A stretch of 64,000 nt of DNA from an uncultured Acetobacteroides sp. Lineage in GTDB: Bacteria > Bacteroidota > Bacteroidia > Bacteroidales > ZOR0009. Positions within the stretch are counted from its first letter, which is position 1. Every line of letters begins with the position of its first letter. The position numbers were made by a program, and so were the translations under genes. Location: the NCBI RefSeq assembly GCF_963678165.1, contig NZ_OY782755.1:1-64000 (forward strand). Direction: 5' to 3'. Below are positions 7,503 through 16,048 of the stretch, in pieces. A model generated the notes under the pieces. The model made no database searches and had not been told where the DNA came from. It was given only the letters and a program-made list of their open reading frames with translations.

Positions 7503-8942
7503 CTATAGCTCCTTACGTAAACGTGCAACTGGAATATTGAGCTGCTCGCGATACTTGGCCACCGTACGGCGGGCAATGGGGTATCCCTTTTCCTTCAGAA
7601 TATCCATAAGCGCCTCGTCGGTTAACGGCTGCCGCTTATTCTCGTTGGCAACGCACTCCTCCAGTATTGTTTTTATTTCTCTAGTCGAAACCTCCTCCCC
7701 GCTATCGTTCTGCATTCCCTCCGAGAAGAAGTGTTTTAAAGGATAGATGCCGAAGTGGGTTTGCACGTACTTGCTATTTACCACGCGCGAAATGGTGGAA
7801 ATGTCAAGATCGGTTACCGCGGCAATATCCTTAAGTATCATCGGACGAAGCTTGGTTTCGTCGCCCTCCATAAAGTACGCCTTCTGAAATTCCAGGATGG
7901 CGTTCATGGTAAGCAGCAGCGTATTCTGCCTCAGCTTCAGGGCATCTATAAACCACTTCGCCGAATCTATTTTTTGCTTTACAAAGGTTACCGCCTCCCT
8001 ATCCTGCTTGGTGCGATCGGCCTTTTTGGCAACATACGCCTGCAGCATGGTCTGGTAGTCGCGGCTGATGCGTAGCTCGGGCTGATTCATCGAGTTGAGC
8101 GAAAGCATCAACTCGTCATCCTTAAGCTCCAGCACAAAATCGGGGATAACATGCTCGGCATACGCGCTGTGCGGATCGTTGTAGCTGCTCCCTGGCTTGG
8201 GGGTAAGGCTAATGATCTCCTCAACGGCATCGCGAAGCTCATCCTCCTCCAGGTTGAGCCTGTTGGCAATCTTGTCGTAGTGCTTCTTGGTAAACTCCTC
8301 GAAGTACTTCTCCAAAATAGTGGTGGCATTGGAAACCGATGCCACCGCCTGATCCTTGTGCCGCAGCTGAATCATCAAGCACTCCTGAAGGCTACGGGCT
8401 CCCACGCCAAGCGGCTCAAAATCCTGAATAATCAGCAGCACCTCTTCGAGTTCCTGCTCGGTAGCTTCGATGTTGAGCGCAAAGGCAATATCATCGACAA
8501 TGTTCTCCAGCGGACGACGGAGATAGCCGTCGTCGTCGATACTTCCGATGAGGTACTGCCCAAGAGCCTGCTGCCGGGGAGTGATCGGGCGTAGCCCCAG
8601 CTGATCCTCCAAACTGGTATGAAAGTCTACACCTACCGAGAAGGGGATCGCCGTCTTTGTGCTATCCTTCGAAAAGTTGTTAGCATACAGCTTGTAGCTG
8701 GGCGTATCGTCGTCGTTGATGTACGAGTCGATATTCGACAGCGCATCCTCCTGCGTTTTGTCGGCCATTTCGGCCTCGTCGCTCACCTGATCGCCTCCCT
8801 CTTCGAGTACAGGGTTAACCTCCAGTTCCTCCTTAATGCGCTGCTCGAGTTGCATGGTGGGAAGCTCCAGCAGCTTTATCATCTGGATTTGCTGAGGAGA
8901 TAGCTTCTGTAGTAATCGTTGCTGAAGGTTTAGTTTTTGCAT
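7503..8942 (-). CDS. rpoN: RNA polymerase sigma-54 factor
   Basis: The 479-residue protein has the full RpoN layout. Region I at the N terminus is Leu/Gln-rich (LNLQQRLLQKLSPQQIQMIKL). An acidic region II follows, then the core-binding and DNA-binding domains. The RpoN box ARRTVAKYRE at 457-466 reads the -24 element. It directs RNA polymerase to -24/-12 promoters and needs an AAA+ activator; no activator gene lies in this window. It begins 27 bp after the asnS stop, so the two are probably co-transcribed. Confidence 0.97.
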   Translation of the reverse strand: MQKLNLQQRLLQKLSPQQIQMIKLLELPTMQLEQRIKEELEVNPVLEEGGDQVSDEAEMADKTQEDALSNIDSYINDDDTPSYKLYANNFSKDSTKTAIPFSVGVDFHTSLEDQLGLRPITPRQQALGQYLIGSIDDDGYLRRPLENIVDDIAFALNIEATEQELEEVLLIIQDFEPLGVGARSLQECLMIQLRHKDQAVASVSNATTILEKYFEEFTKKHYDKIANRLNLEEDELRDAVEEIISLTPKPGSSYNDPHSAYAEHVIPDFVLELKDDELMLSLNSMNQPELRISRDYQTMLQAYVAKKADRTKQDREAVTFVKQKIDSAKWFIDALKLRQNTLLLTMNAILEFQKAYFMEGDETKLRPMILKDIAAVTDLDISTISRVVNSKYVQTHFGIYPLKHFFSEGMQNDSGEEVSTREIKTILEECVANENKRQPLTDEALMDILKEKGYPIARRTVAKYREQLNIPVARLRKEL

Positions 8943-8969
8943 GCTAGCGAATTCCGTTGGCTACGTAGG

Positions 8970-10367
8970 TTAAAACTCTGCTGTATTTGGGGTACGTGGG
9001 AATGGGATAACGTCGCGAATGTTGCCCATTCCGGTAACAAATAGCAGCAGGCGCTCGAACCCAAGACCGAATCCGGAGTGGGGCGCAGTGCCAAACCTAC
9101 GGGTATCTAGGTACCACCACATATCTTTTTCTGGAATCTCCAGCTCGGCAATACGGGCCTGCAGCTTCTCAAGGCTCTCCTCACGCTGCGATCCGCCAAT
9201 GATCTCGCCAATCTTTGGGAACAGCACGTCCATGGCGCGTACCGTTTTGCCATCGGGGTTTTGCTTCATGTAGAAGGCCTTTATCTCCTTGGGGTAATCG
9301 GTAAGGATTACTGGTTTCAGGAAGTGCTTTTCTACCAGGTAGCGCTCGTGCTCCGACTGTAGGTCGAGCCCCCAGCTAACGGGAAATTCGAACTTATGGC
9401 CGCTAGCCATAAGAATGTCGATGGCCTCGGTATATGGTAAACGAACGAAGTCGTTGCTAACAACAAACTTCAGGCGCTCGATGAGCTCCTCGTCGTACAT
9501 CTTATTCAGAAACTCTAGGTCGTCCATGCAGTTGTCCAGCGCATACTGGATGAGGTTCTTTAGGAAATCCTCGGCAAGGTTCATGTTGTCCACGATATCG
9601 TAGAAGGCCATTTCTGGTTCAATCATCCAGAACTCAGCAAGGTGGCGTGGGGTGTTCGAGTTCTCGGCACGGAAGGTTGGCCCAAAGGTGTAGATCTCGG
9701 ATAGCGCCATGGCACCTAGCTCACCCTCGAGCTGCCCCGATACGGTAAGGTTGGTGGACTTGCCAAAGAAGTCCTGGGTATAGTTGATTTTACCATCCTC
9801 GGTACGGGGGGGGTTATTCATGTCCAGCGTGGTTACCTGAAACATGGCTCCAGCACCCTCGGCATCCGAACCGGTAATGATTGGGGTATGCAGGTAGAAG
9901 AATCCTCGATCGTTAAAGTACTTGTGGATGGCGTAGGCCATGGCATGGCGGATGCGAAGCACTGCGCCAAACGTGTTCGTGCGTGGGCGAAGGTGGGCGA
10001 TCTCCCTAAGGAACTCCAGCGAGTGCCCCTTCTTCTGCAGCGGGTAGGTGTTGGCATCGGCGGTGCCGTAAACCTCTATCTCCTTGCCCTGGATCTCTAC
10101 GCTTTGGCCCGAGCCAACCGACTCTACCAGTGTACCAACAACCTTGAGGCAAGCTCCTGTAGTTATCTGCTTAAGCATCTCCTCGTCGAAATTCGATACC
10201 TCAACAACTACTTGGATATTATTAATGGTAGAACCGTCGTTCAGTGCGATAAATGCTACGTTCTTGTTGCCACGCTTGGTGCGTACCCAACCTTTTGCAG
10301 TGACTTCGCTGCCAACGCTGTTGGAGCGGAGCAGATCCTTAATCTTAAGTCGTCCTCCGGGTTGCAT
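8970..10367 (-). CDS. asnS: Asparaginyl-tRNA synthetase
   Basis: The 465-residue protein is a class IIb synthetase. An N-terminal OB-fold anticodon-binding domain ([22 protein letters not shown]) is followed by the class II catalytic core with motif 2 ([22 protein letters not shown]) and motif 3 ([15 protein letters not shown]). Length and motifs fit AsnRS rather than AspRS. It charges tRNA-Asn with asparagine. It is the first gene of the asnS-rpoN-PAP2-like operon. Confidence 0.95.
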   Translation of the reverse strand: MQPGGRLKIKDLLRSNSVGSEVTAKGWVRTKRGNKNVAFIALNDGSTINNIQVVVEVSNFDEEMLKQITTGACLKVVGTLVESVGSGQSVEIQGKEIEVYGTADANTYPLQKKGHSLEFLREIAHLRPRTNTFGAVLRIRHAMAYAIHKYFNDRGFFYLHTPIITGSDAEGAGAMFQVTTLDMNNPPRTEDGKINYTQDFFGKSTNLTVSGQLEGELGAMALSEIYTFGPTFRAENSNTPRHLAEFWMIEPEMAFYDIVDNMNLAEDFLKNLIQYALDNCMDDLEFLNKMYDEELIERLKFVVSNDFVRLPYTEAIDILMASGHKFEFPVSWGLDLQSEHERYLVEKHFLKPVILTDYPKEIKAFYMKQNPDGKTVRAMDVLFPKIGEIIGGSQREESLEKLQARIAELEIPEKDMWWYLDTRRFGTAPHSGFGLGFERLLLFVTGMGNIRDVIPFPRTPNTAEF

Positions 10368-10412
10368 GATGATCTTTAATTATATATTCATTTCGAAACT
10401 CGACAAAGTTAG

Positions 10413-10448
10413 AAAAAAGAGCCTTCTACGATGCGCCGCATGGGGCTC
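10413..10448 (-). terminator. Terminator of the aspartyl protease gene
   Basis: Read on the minus strand, GAGCC and GGCTC arms enclose an inner ATGC/GCAT hairpin and are followed by six T residues. It lies just before the divergent asnS start region. Confidence 0.7.
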
Positions 10449-10490
10449 ATTTTACCCGTTGCCTTTAAAGTAGGTTAATAACGATCGCTG

Positions 10491-11753
10491 CTAAATCACG
10501 TCTTTTAGGACAAAGCGCACCTTAACCAAGCCGCCATCCCGGAGAACCTCCATGTGAATTGTTGTTCCCTTCTTGCCATTGAGGATTTCCAACAGCTCGC
10601 TCATCTTTATGGTGATGGCCAGCTTGTCGTTTACCGACACAATCTGGTCGCCAACGCGTAGGCCCACCTTTTCGGCTGGCGAGCCGGACCGAACCGTTAG
10701 TATCCTGTATCCAGGGAAGCCGGGTAGTACGGAGCCGATTTCGATACCGCTCATGTCCAGAAAGAAGGGGCTCCTGTAGCTCGAGTTGGGCCGCAGCCCG
10801 ATCTTCTTCTCGGGGTAGTTCAGCAGCACAGTAAAGCGCCGAAGGATATCGGAGCCGATGCTCCCATGACGGTTGTTCAGGTTCGATACGCTCCCGATGT
10901 AGGCGGTGTCGGGGAAGGCCGCGATGATCTTCTTAAAGCTGAAGCCACCAATTCCAATGGACGGAATTCGGCTCACCTGCCCGTAGATATCGCCGTTAAG
11001 CCCGTAGCCCAGGTAGCTGTAGATGCTGGTGGCCGACGGGGCAATGGTGGTGCCGGTGCGGATGTCCACCCAAAGGGGGGTGCTAAGGCCCGAGTCGATG
11101 AGGAACTTCATGGGCGCGCTTTTCCCGTTGGCGGTAACGTTGAAGGTTGCGAAGCACTTGTCGTCGGGCAGCTCGAGGTCGTACAACTTGTACTTTTTCA
11201 GTCTGGCCCGCCGAAAGTACTTGGGGTTCCAAATCTTCAGCTCCTTTTGGGTATAGTCAATCTCCACGATAAAGTTCTTGAGGAAGCCGCCGCCCATCAT
11301 GCCGTTAACCACCATCCCCGTGCGGATGGAGAAGTCGAAGATGTCGTCGATGGCCACCAGCAGGTCGATGTTCTCGCCAACAATGCCAGGCATGCTAAAG
11401 GTGTTGCGCATGCTGGCGTAGGCCTCTATGGCCTTGCCCTTGCCCAGCCCCTGCAGCTGCACCTTCCGGGCCTGGTTGAGCGTGAGCACGCGGTTGTTCT
11501 GCAGCTCGGTGATGAGCACCCCGCCGTACCCCGTATCGAGCACAAACATCAGCGAGTCGGAGCCGTTTACCGAAAACGGCAGTATGATAAGGTTGTTGAT
11601 GAACCGAAACTTGACCACGGTAAACCGCTTGGTGCTGTCGGTAAACCGGAACTGGTTGTAGTCGGGGTTGGCATTCGGCCCGCCATCTGGCGCTGCCCCG
11701 GCAAGCGTAAGGGCAAGTAGGATACCTGTAAGGGCTTGGATGATACGCGTCAT
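10491..11753 (-). CDS. Exported retropepsin-type aspartyl protease with C-terminal PDZ domain
   Basis: The start is set at the ATG of 11753 because AAGGAGG precedes it closely on the minus strand and a signal peptide follows (about residues 1-21). An in-frame start 27 codons earlier has neither. The 420-residue product has two aspartyl protease half-sites, VLDTGYGG (D73-T-G) and LIDSGLST (D220-S-G). A PDZ domain fills about residues 325-420 (SPAEKVGLRVGDQIVSVN). Family members are secreted or periplasmic and their targets are unknown. The gene is monocistronic. Repeat array B lies about 120 bp upstream. Confidence 0.85.
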   Translation of the reverse strand: MTRIIQALTGILLALTLAGAAPDGGPNANPDYNQFRFTDSTKRFTVVKFRFINNLIILPFSVNGSDSLMFVLDTGYGGVLITELQNNRVLTLNQARKVQLQGLGKGKAIEAYASMRNTFSMPGIVGENIDLLVAIDDIFDFSIRTGMVVNGMMGGGFLKNFIVEIDYTQKELKIWNPKYFRRARLKKYKLYDLELPDDKCFATFNVTANGKSAPMKFLIDSGLSTPLWVDIRTGTTIAPSATSIYSYLGYGLNGDIYGQVSRIPSIGIGGFSFKKIIAAFPDTAYIGSVSNLNNRHGSIGSDILRRFTVLLNYPEKKIGLRPNSSYRSPFFLDMSGIEIGSVLPGFPGYRILTVRSGSPAEKVGLRVGDQIVSVNDKLAITIKMSELLEILNGKKGTTIHMEVLRDGGLVKVRFVLKDVI

Positions 11754-11875
11754 AGCAGCTCCTCCTTCTCGTTTACTAGTAGAACAGCGAAAGCTAGCCG
11801 ATGGTAATGGCTGCTCGGCCCAAAAAGCAGCCATTAGGGCGCGGGCAGCACCGCTCGGAACGTGAAGGTTGCCGA

Positions 11876-12186
11876 ATCTGACGTAAAGTTCGCCGAGTTT
11901 GACGTTAAACTCGACGAGTTTGATGTTGGACTCACCGAGTTTGATGCTAGACTCACCGAGTTTGACGTTAAACTTACCGAGTTTGACGTTAGACTCATCG
12001 AACTTGACGTTAGACTCGACGAGTTTGATGTTAAACTCATCGAACTTGACGTTAGACTCGACGAGTTTGATGTTGGACTCACCGAGTTTGATGCTAAACT
12101 CAGCGAACTTGACGTTGGACTCGACGAACTTGACGTTAGACTCACCGAGTTTGACGTTGGACTCGACGAACTTGACGCGACGAACG
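11876..12186. repeat. Array B: degenerate 21-bp tandem repeat, about 15 units
   Basis: Units follow the pattern GAGTTTGACGTTAAACTCGAC, with substitutions, at an exact 21-bp step. Each unit junction is a dyad such as AAACTC-GAC-GAGTTT (centre 11914) or ACTC-ACC-GAGT (centre 11935), so dyad centres are 21 bp apart. Because 21 is a multiple of three, long open frames appear on both strands, but one such frame runs through the gltX terminator and none resembles a known protein. The array fills the gap between gltX and the aspartyl protease gene and is upstream of the latter. Confidence 0.92.
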
Positions 12187-12224
12187 TCAATCCTAACGCT
12201 TGGATAGCAGCACCGCTACCAACC

Positions 12225-12256
12225 AAAAAGGCCCACCAGAATGTCTCCGGTGGGCC
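12225..12256 (-). terminator. Terminator of gltX
   Basis: On the minus strand an 8-bp perfect stem (GGCCCACC paired with GGTGGGCC) with an 11-nt loop is followed by five T residues. It sits 23 bp after the gltX stop. Confidence 0.9.
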
Positions 12257-12278
12257 TCGTATAGCTTAAGCGGCTGGT

Positions 12279-13808
12279 TTATCGTAGCGCTTCGATACCG
12301 CGACGGATGCGCCCAACGGCATCGGCCTTGCCAATGGCTGCCATAATATCGGCTATGCCGGGTCCCTTGCTGCTGCCTACCAGGAGGAGGCGCAGGGTGT
12401 TCATCACCTGCCCCATCTTCAGCCCGCTATCGTGGATGTAGCCCTTAACGGTAGCCTCGATGGCAGTAGCCGAAAAGTCGTCGGCGGCCTCAACTAGCTC
12501 GGCGATAGCGGTAGTGGCCTTGCCCATCTCCTCGCTCCAGAACTTGGCGGCCACCTTCTCGTCGTAGGCCGTGGGCGCCACAAAAAAGTAGGAGGCCTGC
12601 TCCCAAATATCATGAACAAACACCAGTCTATCCTTTACCAATCCGGTCACGGTAGCCACAAATTCGTCCGATGCCTCCACACCATGCTTGGCCAACTCGG
12701 CCTTAGCCAGAGGCGTTAACTCCTCAACCGGCAGCTGCAGGAGGTGCTGGTGGTTAAACCACTTGGCCTTATCGGGGTCGAAGCGGGCTCCCGACTTGCT
12801 CACTCGGTCGAGCGAGAAGAGCGGAATAAGCTCGTCGATGGTAAACAGCTCCTGGTTGGTGCCAGGATTCCAGCCCAGTAGGGCCAGCAGGTTAACGAAC
12901 GCCTCGGGAAGGTAGCCCGCCTCGCGGTAGCCCGAGGCCGTTTCGCCCGTTTTAGGATCAACCCAGCGAAGCGGGAATACTGGGAAACCCAGCTTGTCGC
13001 CATCGCGCTTGCTGAGCTTGCCCTTGCCGCTTGGCTTCAGGAGCAGCGGAAGGTGCGCAAACTGCGGCATCTTATCCAGCCAGCCAAACGCCTTGTAAAG
13101 CAACACGTGCAGCGGCAGCGATGGCAGCCACTCCTCGCCACGAATAACGTGCGAGATATCCATCAGGTAGTCATCGACGATATTTGCCAAGTGATACGTT
13201 GGCAGCTGGTCGGCCGACTTATAGAGCACCTTATCATCCAAGGTCGACGAGTTTACGATCACCTCGCCGCGGATAAGGTCGTTCATTACAATCTCCTCGT
13301 TTTCGGGCATCTTAAAGCGAACAACGTACTGGTCGCCCGCGCCTATGCGACGCTGAACCTCCTCGGCAGGAAGTGCCAATGAGGTTGCCAGCTTCCCGCG
13401 CACCTCGTAGTTGTAGGTAAAGGTCTTGCCCTCGGCCTCGTATTCGGCGCGAAGCTTATCCAGCTCCTCGGCCGTATCGAAGGCAACGTAGGCATTGCCG
13501 CTGTCGATGAGCTGATCGGAGTACTTTTTGTACAGATCCTTGCGCTCGCTCTGGCGGTAGGGTGCGTGTGGGCCACCCACAGAAACGCCCTCGTCAATCT
13601 GAATGCCACACCACTTCAGCGACTCGATGATGTAGTCTTCAGCACCCGGCACAAAGCGGTGCGAGTCGGTATCCTCAATTCTAAGCAAGAAATCGCCGCC
13701 GTGCTGACGGGCAAATAGGTAGTTGAAAAGGGCGGTACGAACGCCTCCCATGTGTAGCGCACCGGTTGGGCTGGGTGCAAAGCGTACCCTTACTCTTCTT
13801 TCGCTCAT
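12279..13808 (-). CDS. gltX: Glutamyl-tRNA synthetase
   Basis: The start is placed at ATG 13808 ([22 protein letters not shown]), where family similarity begins; the frame is open 42 codons further upstream but that part is not GltX-like. The 509-residue protein has the class I HIGH-type motif H19-M-G-G and a KLSKR form of the KMSKS loop ([14 protein letters not shown]). It charges tRNA-Glu in the cytoplasm. Length fits the bacterial discriminating or non-discriminating enzyme; which one cannot be told from this window. Confidence 0.95.
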   Translation of the reverse strand: MSERRVRVRFAPSPTGALHMGGVRTALFNYLFARQHGGDFLLRIEDTDSHRFVPGAEDYIIESLKWCGIQIDEGVSVGGPHAPYRQSERKDLYKKYSDQLIDSGNAYVAFDTAEELDKLRAEYEAEGKTFTYNYEVRGKLATSLALPAEEVQRRIGAGDQYVVRFKMPENEEIVMNDLIRGEVIVNSSTLDDKVLYKSADQLPTYHLANIVDDYLMDISHVIRGEEWLPSLPLHVLLYKAFGWLDKMPQFAHLPLLLKPSGKGKLSKRDGDKLGFPVFPLRWVDPKTGETASGYREAGYLPEAFVNLLALLGWNPGTNQELFTIDELIPLFSLDRVSKSGARFDPDKAKWFNHQHLLQLPVEELTPLAKAELAKHGVEASDEFVATVTGLVKDRLVFVHDIWEQASYFFVAPTAYDEKVAAKFWSEEMGKATTAIAELVEAADDFSATAIEATVKGYIHDSGLKMGQVMNTLRLLLVGSSKGPGIADIMAAIGKADAVGRIRRGIEALR

Positions 13809-13911
13809 TTTTCTGATGATTTCGTAATAGGCCACAAATATAGGGCGAAAGTTTGAGTTACCAGCAACTCGACCAGCGTAGCGCTCGTGGATGAGGGCGC
13901 GCTCTTCTATG

Positions 13912-13943
13912 AAATAAAAGAGGAGGCCCAACATCGCCTCCTC
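13912..13943 (-). terminator. Terminator of the lipoprotein gene at 13956-14618
   Basis: An 8-bp stem (GAGGAGGC paired with GCCTCCTC) is followed on the minus strand by TTTTATTT. Confidence 0.85.
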
Positions 13944-13955
13944 AACTCCTTTATC

Positions 13956-14618
13956 CTATTGGATTACCTTATACCGTATCAGGTTCCAGGTTTCGGTATT
14001 CCCGCTTTCGGGGTTCTTCACCTTCATCTTCACAATCCAGCGGTTGCGGGCAATCCAGTACTCGTTCTCGTAGGTGGTATTGGCCAAGATGCCTCCAACG
14101 CCCTTAACGGAGCACTTCACGTGTACCACATTGGTCAGCACCTCGCTGTCGAGGCTTACCTTTTCGTTTTCCGAGATAATGCTGAAGTAGGGGGAGTCAG
14201 TTTGATTAACAAAGGAGAGCGGGAATACCAAGATCATGTCAATGCTCGAAATAGGCCTGCTGCTCTTATCGTAGGCCGATACCCGAAGAGAGTTGCCCCG
14301 AGGCAGCAAATTCTCCACCTTGGTGCTCTGGTAGCCGTCGTTGCAAGCGTACCTCACCTCAATCTGCTGGGCAAGGCACCTATTTCCACCCTCATCCGTG
14401 CCCGAAACCTCGGTTTCGCTAAACAGCACCACGTACGAGGAGTCCGTCACGTTAGTCCCCTCCTGCTGGTACACCCAGTAGCTCCCCGGCTTAAAAGCCG
14501 TCCACTGCCGCGTCTCCTTCTCTATGGTGTAGTTTCGTACAGGATCTTCCTTTGTACACATGGTAAGCGCCATAATCGACACACCAGCCAACCCAATAAG
14601 CCTAATAACTCCCCTCAT
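13956..14618 (-). CDS. Lipoprotein of unknown function
   Basis: The 220-residue product has a lipoprotein signal peptide ending in LTMC (Cys21), then TKEDP. The mature part contains FKPGSYWVYQ, a motif common in Bacteroidota lipoproteins of unknown role, and is predicted beta-rich. It should be anchored to the outer membrane. It is flanked by its own terminator and, upstream, by the terminator of the SDR gene, so it is monocistronic. Confidence 0.75.
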   Translation of the reverse strand: MRGVIRLIGLAGVSIMALTMCTKEDPVRNYTIEKETRQWTAFKPGSYWVYQQEGTNVTDSSYVVLFSETEVSGTDEGGNRCLAQQIEVRYACNDGYQSTKVENLLPRGNSLRVSAYDKSSRPISSIDMILVFPLSFVNQTDSPYFSIISENEKVSLDSEVLTNVVHVKCSVKGVGGILANTTYENEYWIARNRWIVKMKVKNPESGNTETWNLIRYKVIQ

Positions 14619-14730
14619 ATCCTCGCGCTAAAATTTCCTGCCGCTAATATAGCGTGGTTCTTTACACTTCTGACGTATTATAGTGGATTTTTTAGCAGCT
14701 AAAATGTTAAATGGCTCGTGGTAGAAAACA

Positions 14731-14762
14731 AAAAATCCTGCCACACCATGTAGCAGGATTTT
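14731..14762 (-). terminator. Terminator of the L-threonine dehydrogenase-type gene
   Basis: A 10-bp stem (AAAATCCTGC paired with GCAGGATTTT) encloses an 11-nt loop, with T-rich sequence following on the minus strand. It lies 22 bp beyond the stop. Confidence 0.8.
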
Positions 14763-14783
14763 GTATGAGCCCGTAGCTGCGGG

Positions 14784-15746
14784 CTAAATTACCTTAGAGG
14801 CATACTTACGGGCAATAACCGCAAGCATGTCATCGGTCATGTTTTCGATATTCCATTTAGGACTCCAACCCCACTCCTCGCGAGCGCAGCTATCGTCCAT
14901 CCAGTTGGGCCAGCTGCGCGAGATCGCTTCCTTAACCGAGTCTATGTTGTAGGTCATGGTAAACTCGGGGATGCGCTTCTTAATGGCAGCATAAATCTCC
15001 TCTGGCGTAAAGTGCATGGCGGTAATGTTAAAGCTGTTGCGGTGAACCAGCTTATCGGGGTTAGCCTCCATCAGCTGTACCATTGCCGATAACGCATCAG
15101 GCATGTACATCATATCCATGCTCACATCCTTGGGGATAGGGCAGATGAACGACTTATCCTTAATGGCACCGTAGTAGATCTCTACCGCATAGTCGGTAGT
15201 TCCGCCACCAGGAAGGGTTACGTTCGAGATGATTCCAGGGAAACGTACCGAACGGGTATCCACCCCAAAGCGCGAATGGTAGTAGTCGGATAGCATCTCG
15301 CCGGTTACCTTGCAAACGCCATAGATGGTAGATGGGCGCATCACGGTATCCTGAGGAGTTCCGTCGTGTGGGGTATTGTTTCCAAAAGCCCCAATCGAGC
15401 TAGGCGTAAACACCGAGCAACCATTCTCACGGCCAATCTCCAACGAGTTTATCAGCGCCCCCATGTTGATCTTCCATGCCAGCTGAGGATTCTTCTCGCC
15501 AGTAGCAGAAAGAAGCGCTACCATATTAAATATGGTATCAATCTTATACTTCTTCACCAGCTGAGCAAACTCCTCACCGTTAAGCGCATCTAGCACCTCG
15601 AATGGGCCATCGCCGCCAAGTGTCGCTCTGCTTTTGTCGTTAATATCGGTAGCAACAACATTGCTATTGCCGTAGATGCTTCTAAAGTAGGGCACCAGCT
15701 CAGATCCAATCTGTCCGCCAGCACCAACTATGAGGATGTTTTTCAT
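14784..15746 (-). CDS. L-threonine 3-dehydrogenase of the extended SDR (epimerase-like) type
   Basis: The 320-residue protein has an NAD-binding Rossmann motif GAGGQIG at 8-14 and the SDR catalytic pair Y142-x3-K146 (IYGVCK), with a serine at 116-117. Sequence blocks such as FNMVALLSATGEKNP, RFPGIIS, GGGTTDYAVEIYY and MYMPDAL are typical of the SDR-type threonine dehydrogenase, which oxidises L-threonine to 2-amino-3-ketobutyrate. The partner ligase Kbl is not in this window. It is monocistronic with its own terminator. An unrelated NDP-sugar epimerase is possible but less likely. Confidence 0.85.
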   Translation of the reverse strand: MKNILIVGAGGQIGSELVPYFRSIYGNSNVVATDINDKSRATLGGDGPFEVLDALNGEEFAQLVKKYKIDTIFNMVALLSATGEKNPQLAWKINMGALINSLEIGRENGCSVFTPSSIGAFGNNTPHDGTPQDTVMRPSTIYGVCKVTGEMLSDYYHSRFGVDTRSVRFPGIISNVTLPGGGTTDYAVEIYYGAIKDKSFICPIPKDVSMDMMYMPDALSAMVQLMEANPDKLVHRNSFNITAMHFTPEEIYAAIKKRIPEFTMTYNIDSVKEAISRSWPNWMDDSCAREEWGWSPKWNIENMTDDMLAVIARKYASKVI

Positions 15747-15978
15747 TGACGTGTACTTAAATTATCGGGTAGGCAAATGTAGCCATTATTTAAAAATGTC
15801 ATTACAAATGGTAATAAAAACTCACATCCAAACTGTAATTTAAAACATATACTGCGGATATCGATTACAATAAATCACCATTCGCACCTCGGTGCTTAAT
15901 TATGTAGCGCCATAAGTAGTAGTTAGCTACTATCCCTCATCCAGAGGTCTTCTATAGTACATCCGAAAGCCCTTCTCC
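15747..15978. other. AT-rich intergenic region upstream of the threonine dehydrogenase-type gene
   Basis: No gene is seen between 15747 and the rnr terminator. The sequence is rich in A and T runs and should hold the minus-strand promoter, but I cannot place -33 and -7 elements with confidence. Confidence 0.5.
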
Positions 15979-16017
15979 AAAAATAGCGAAGGCCACCTTG
16001 ATGCAAGGTGGCCTTCG
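15979..16017 (-). terminator. Terminator of rnr
   Basis: A 13-bp stem (CGAAGGCCACCTT paired with AAGGTGGCCTTCG) is followed on the minus strand by CTATTTTT. Confidence 0.85.
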
Positions 16018-16048
16018 TAGTATTTTGTAGCATACGGCAAGGTAGGGG

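Noticed and set aside
10866..11720. Plus-strand frame of 284 codons opposite the aspartyl protease gene
   Set aside because: It is antisense to a gene with clear DTG/DSG and PDZ motifs and is explained by codon bias.
11862..12269. Open frame of 135 codons through array B on the plus strand
   Set aside because: The 21-bp period keeps several frames open on both strands, the frame crosses the gltX terminator, and no start signals precede it.
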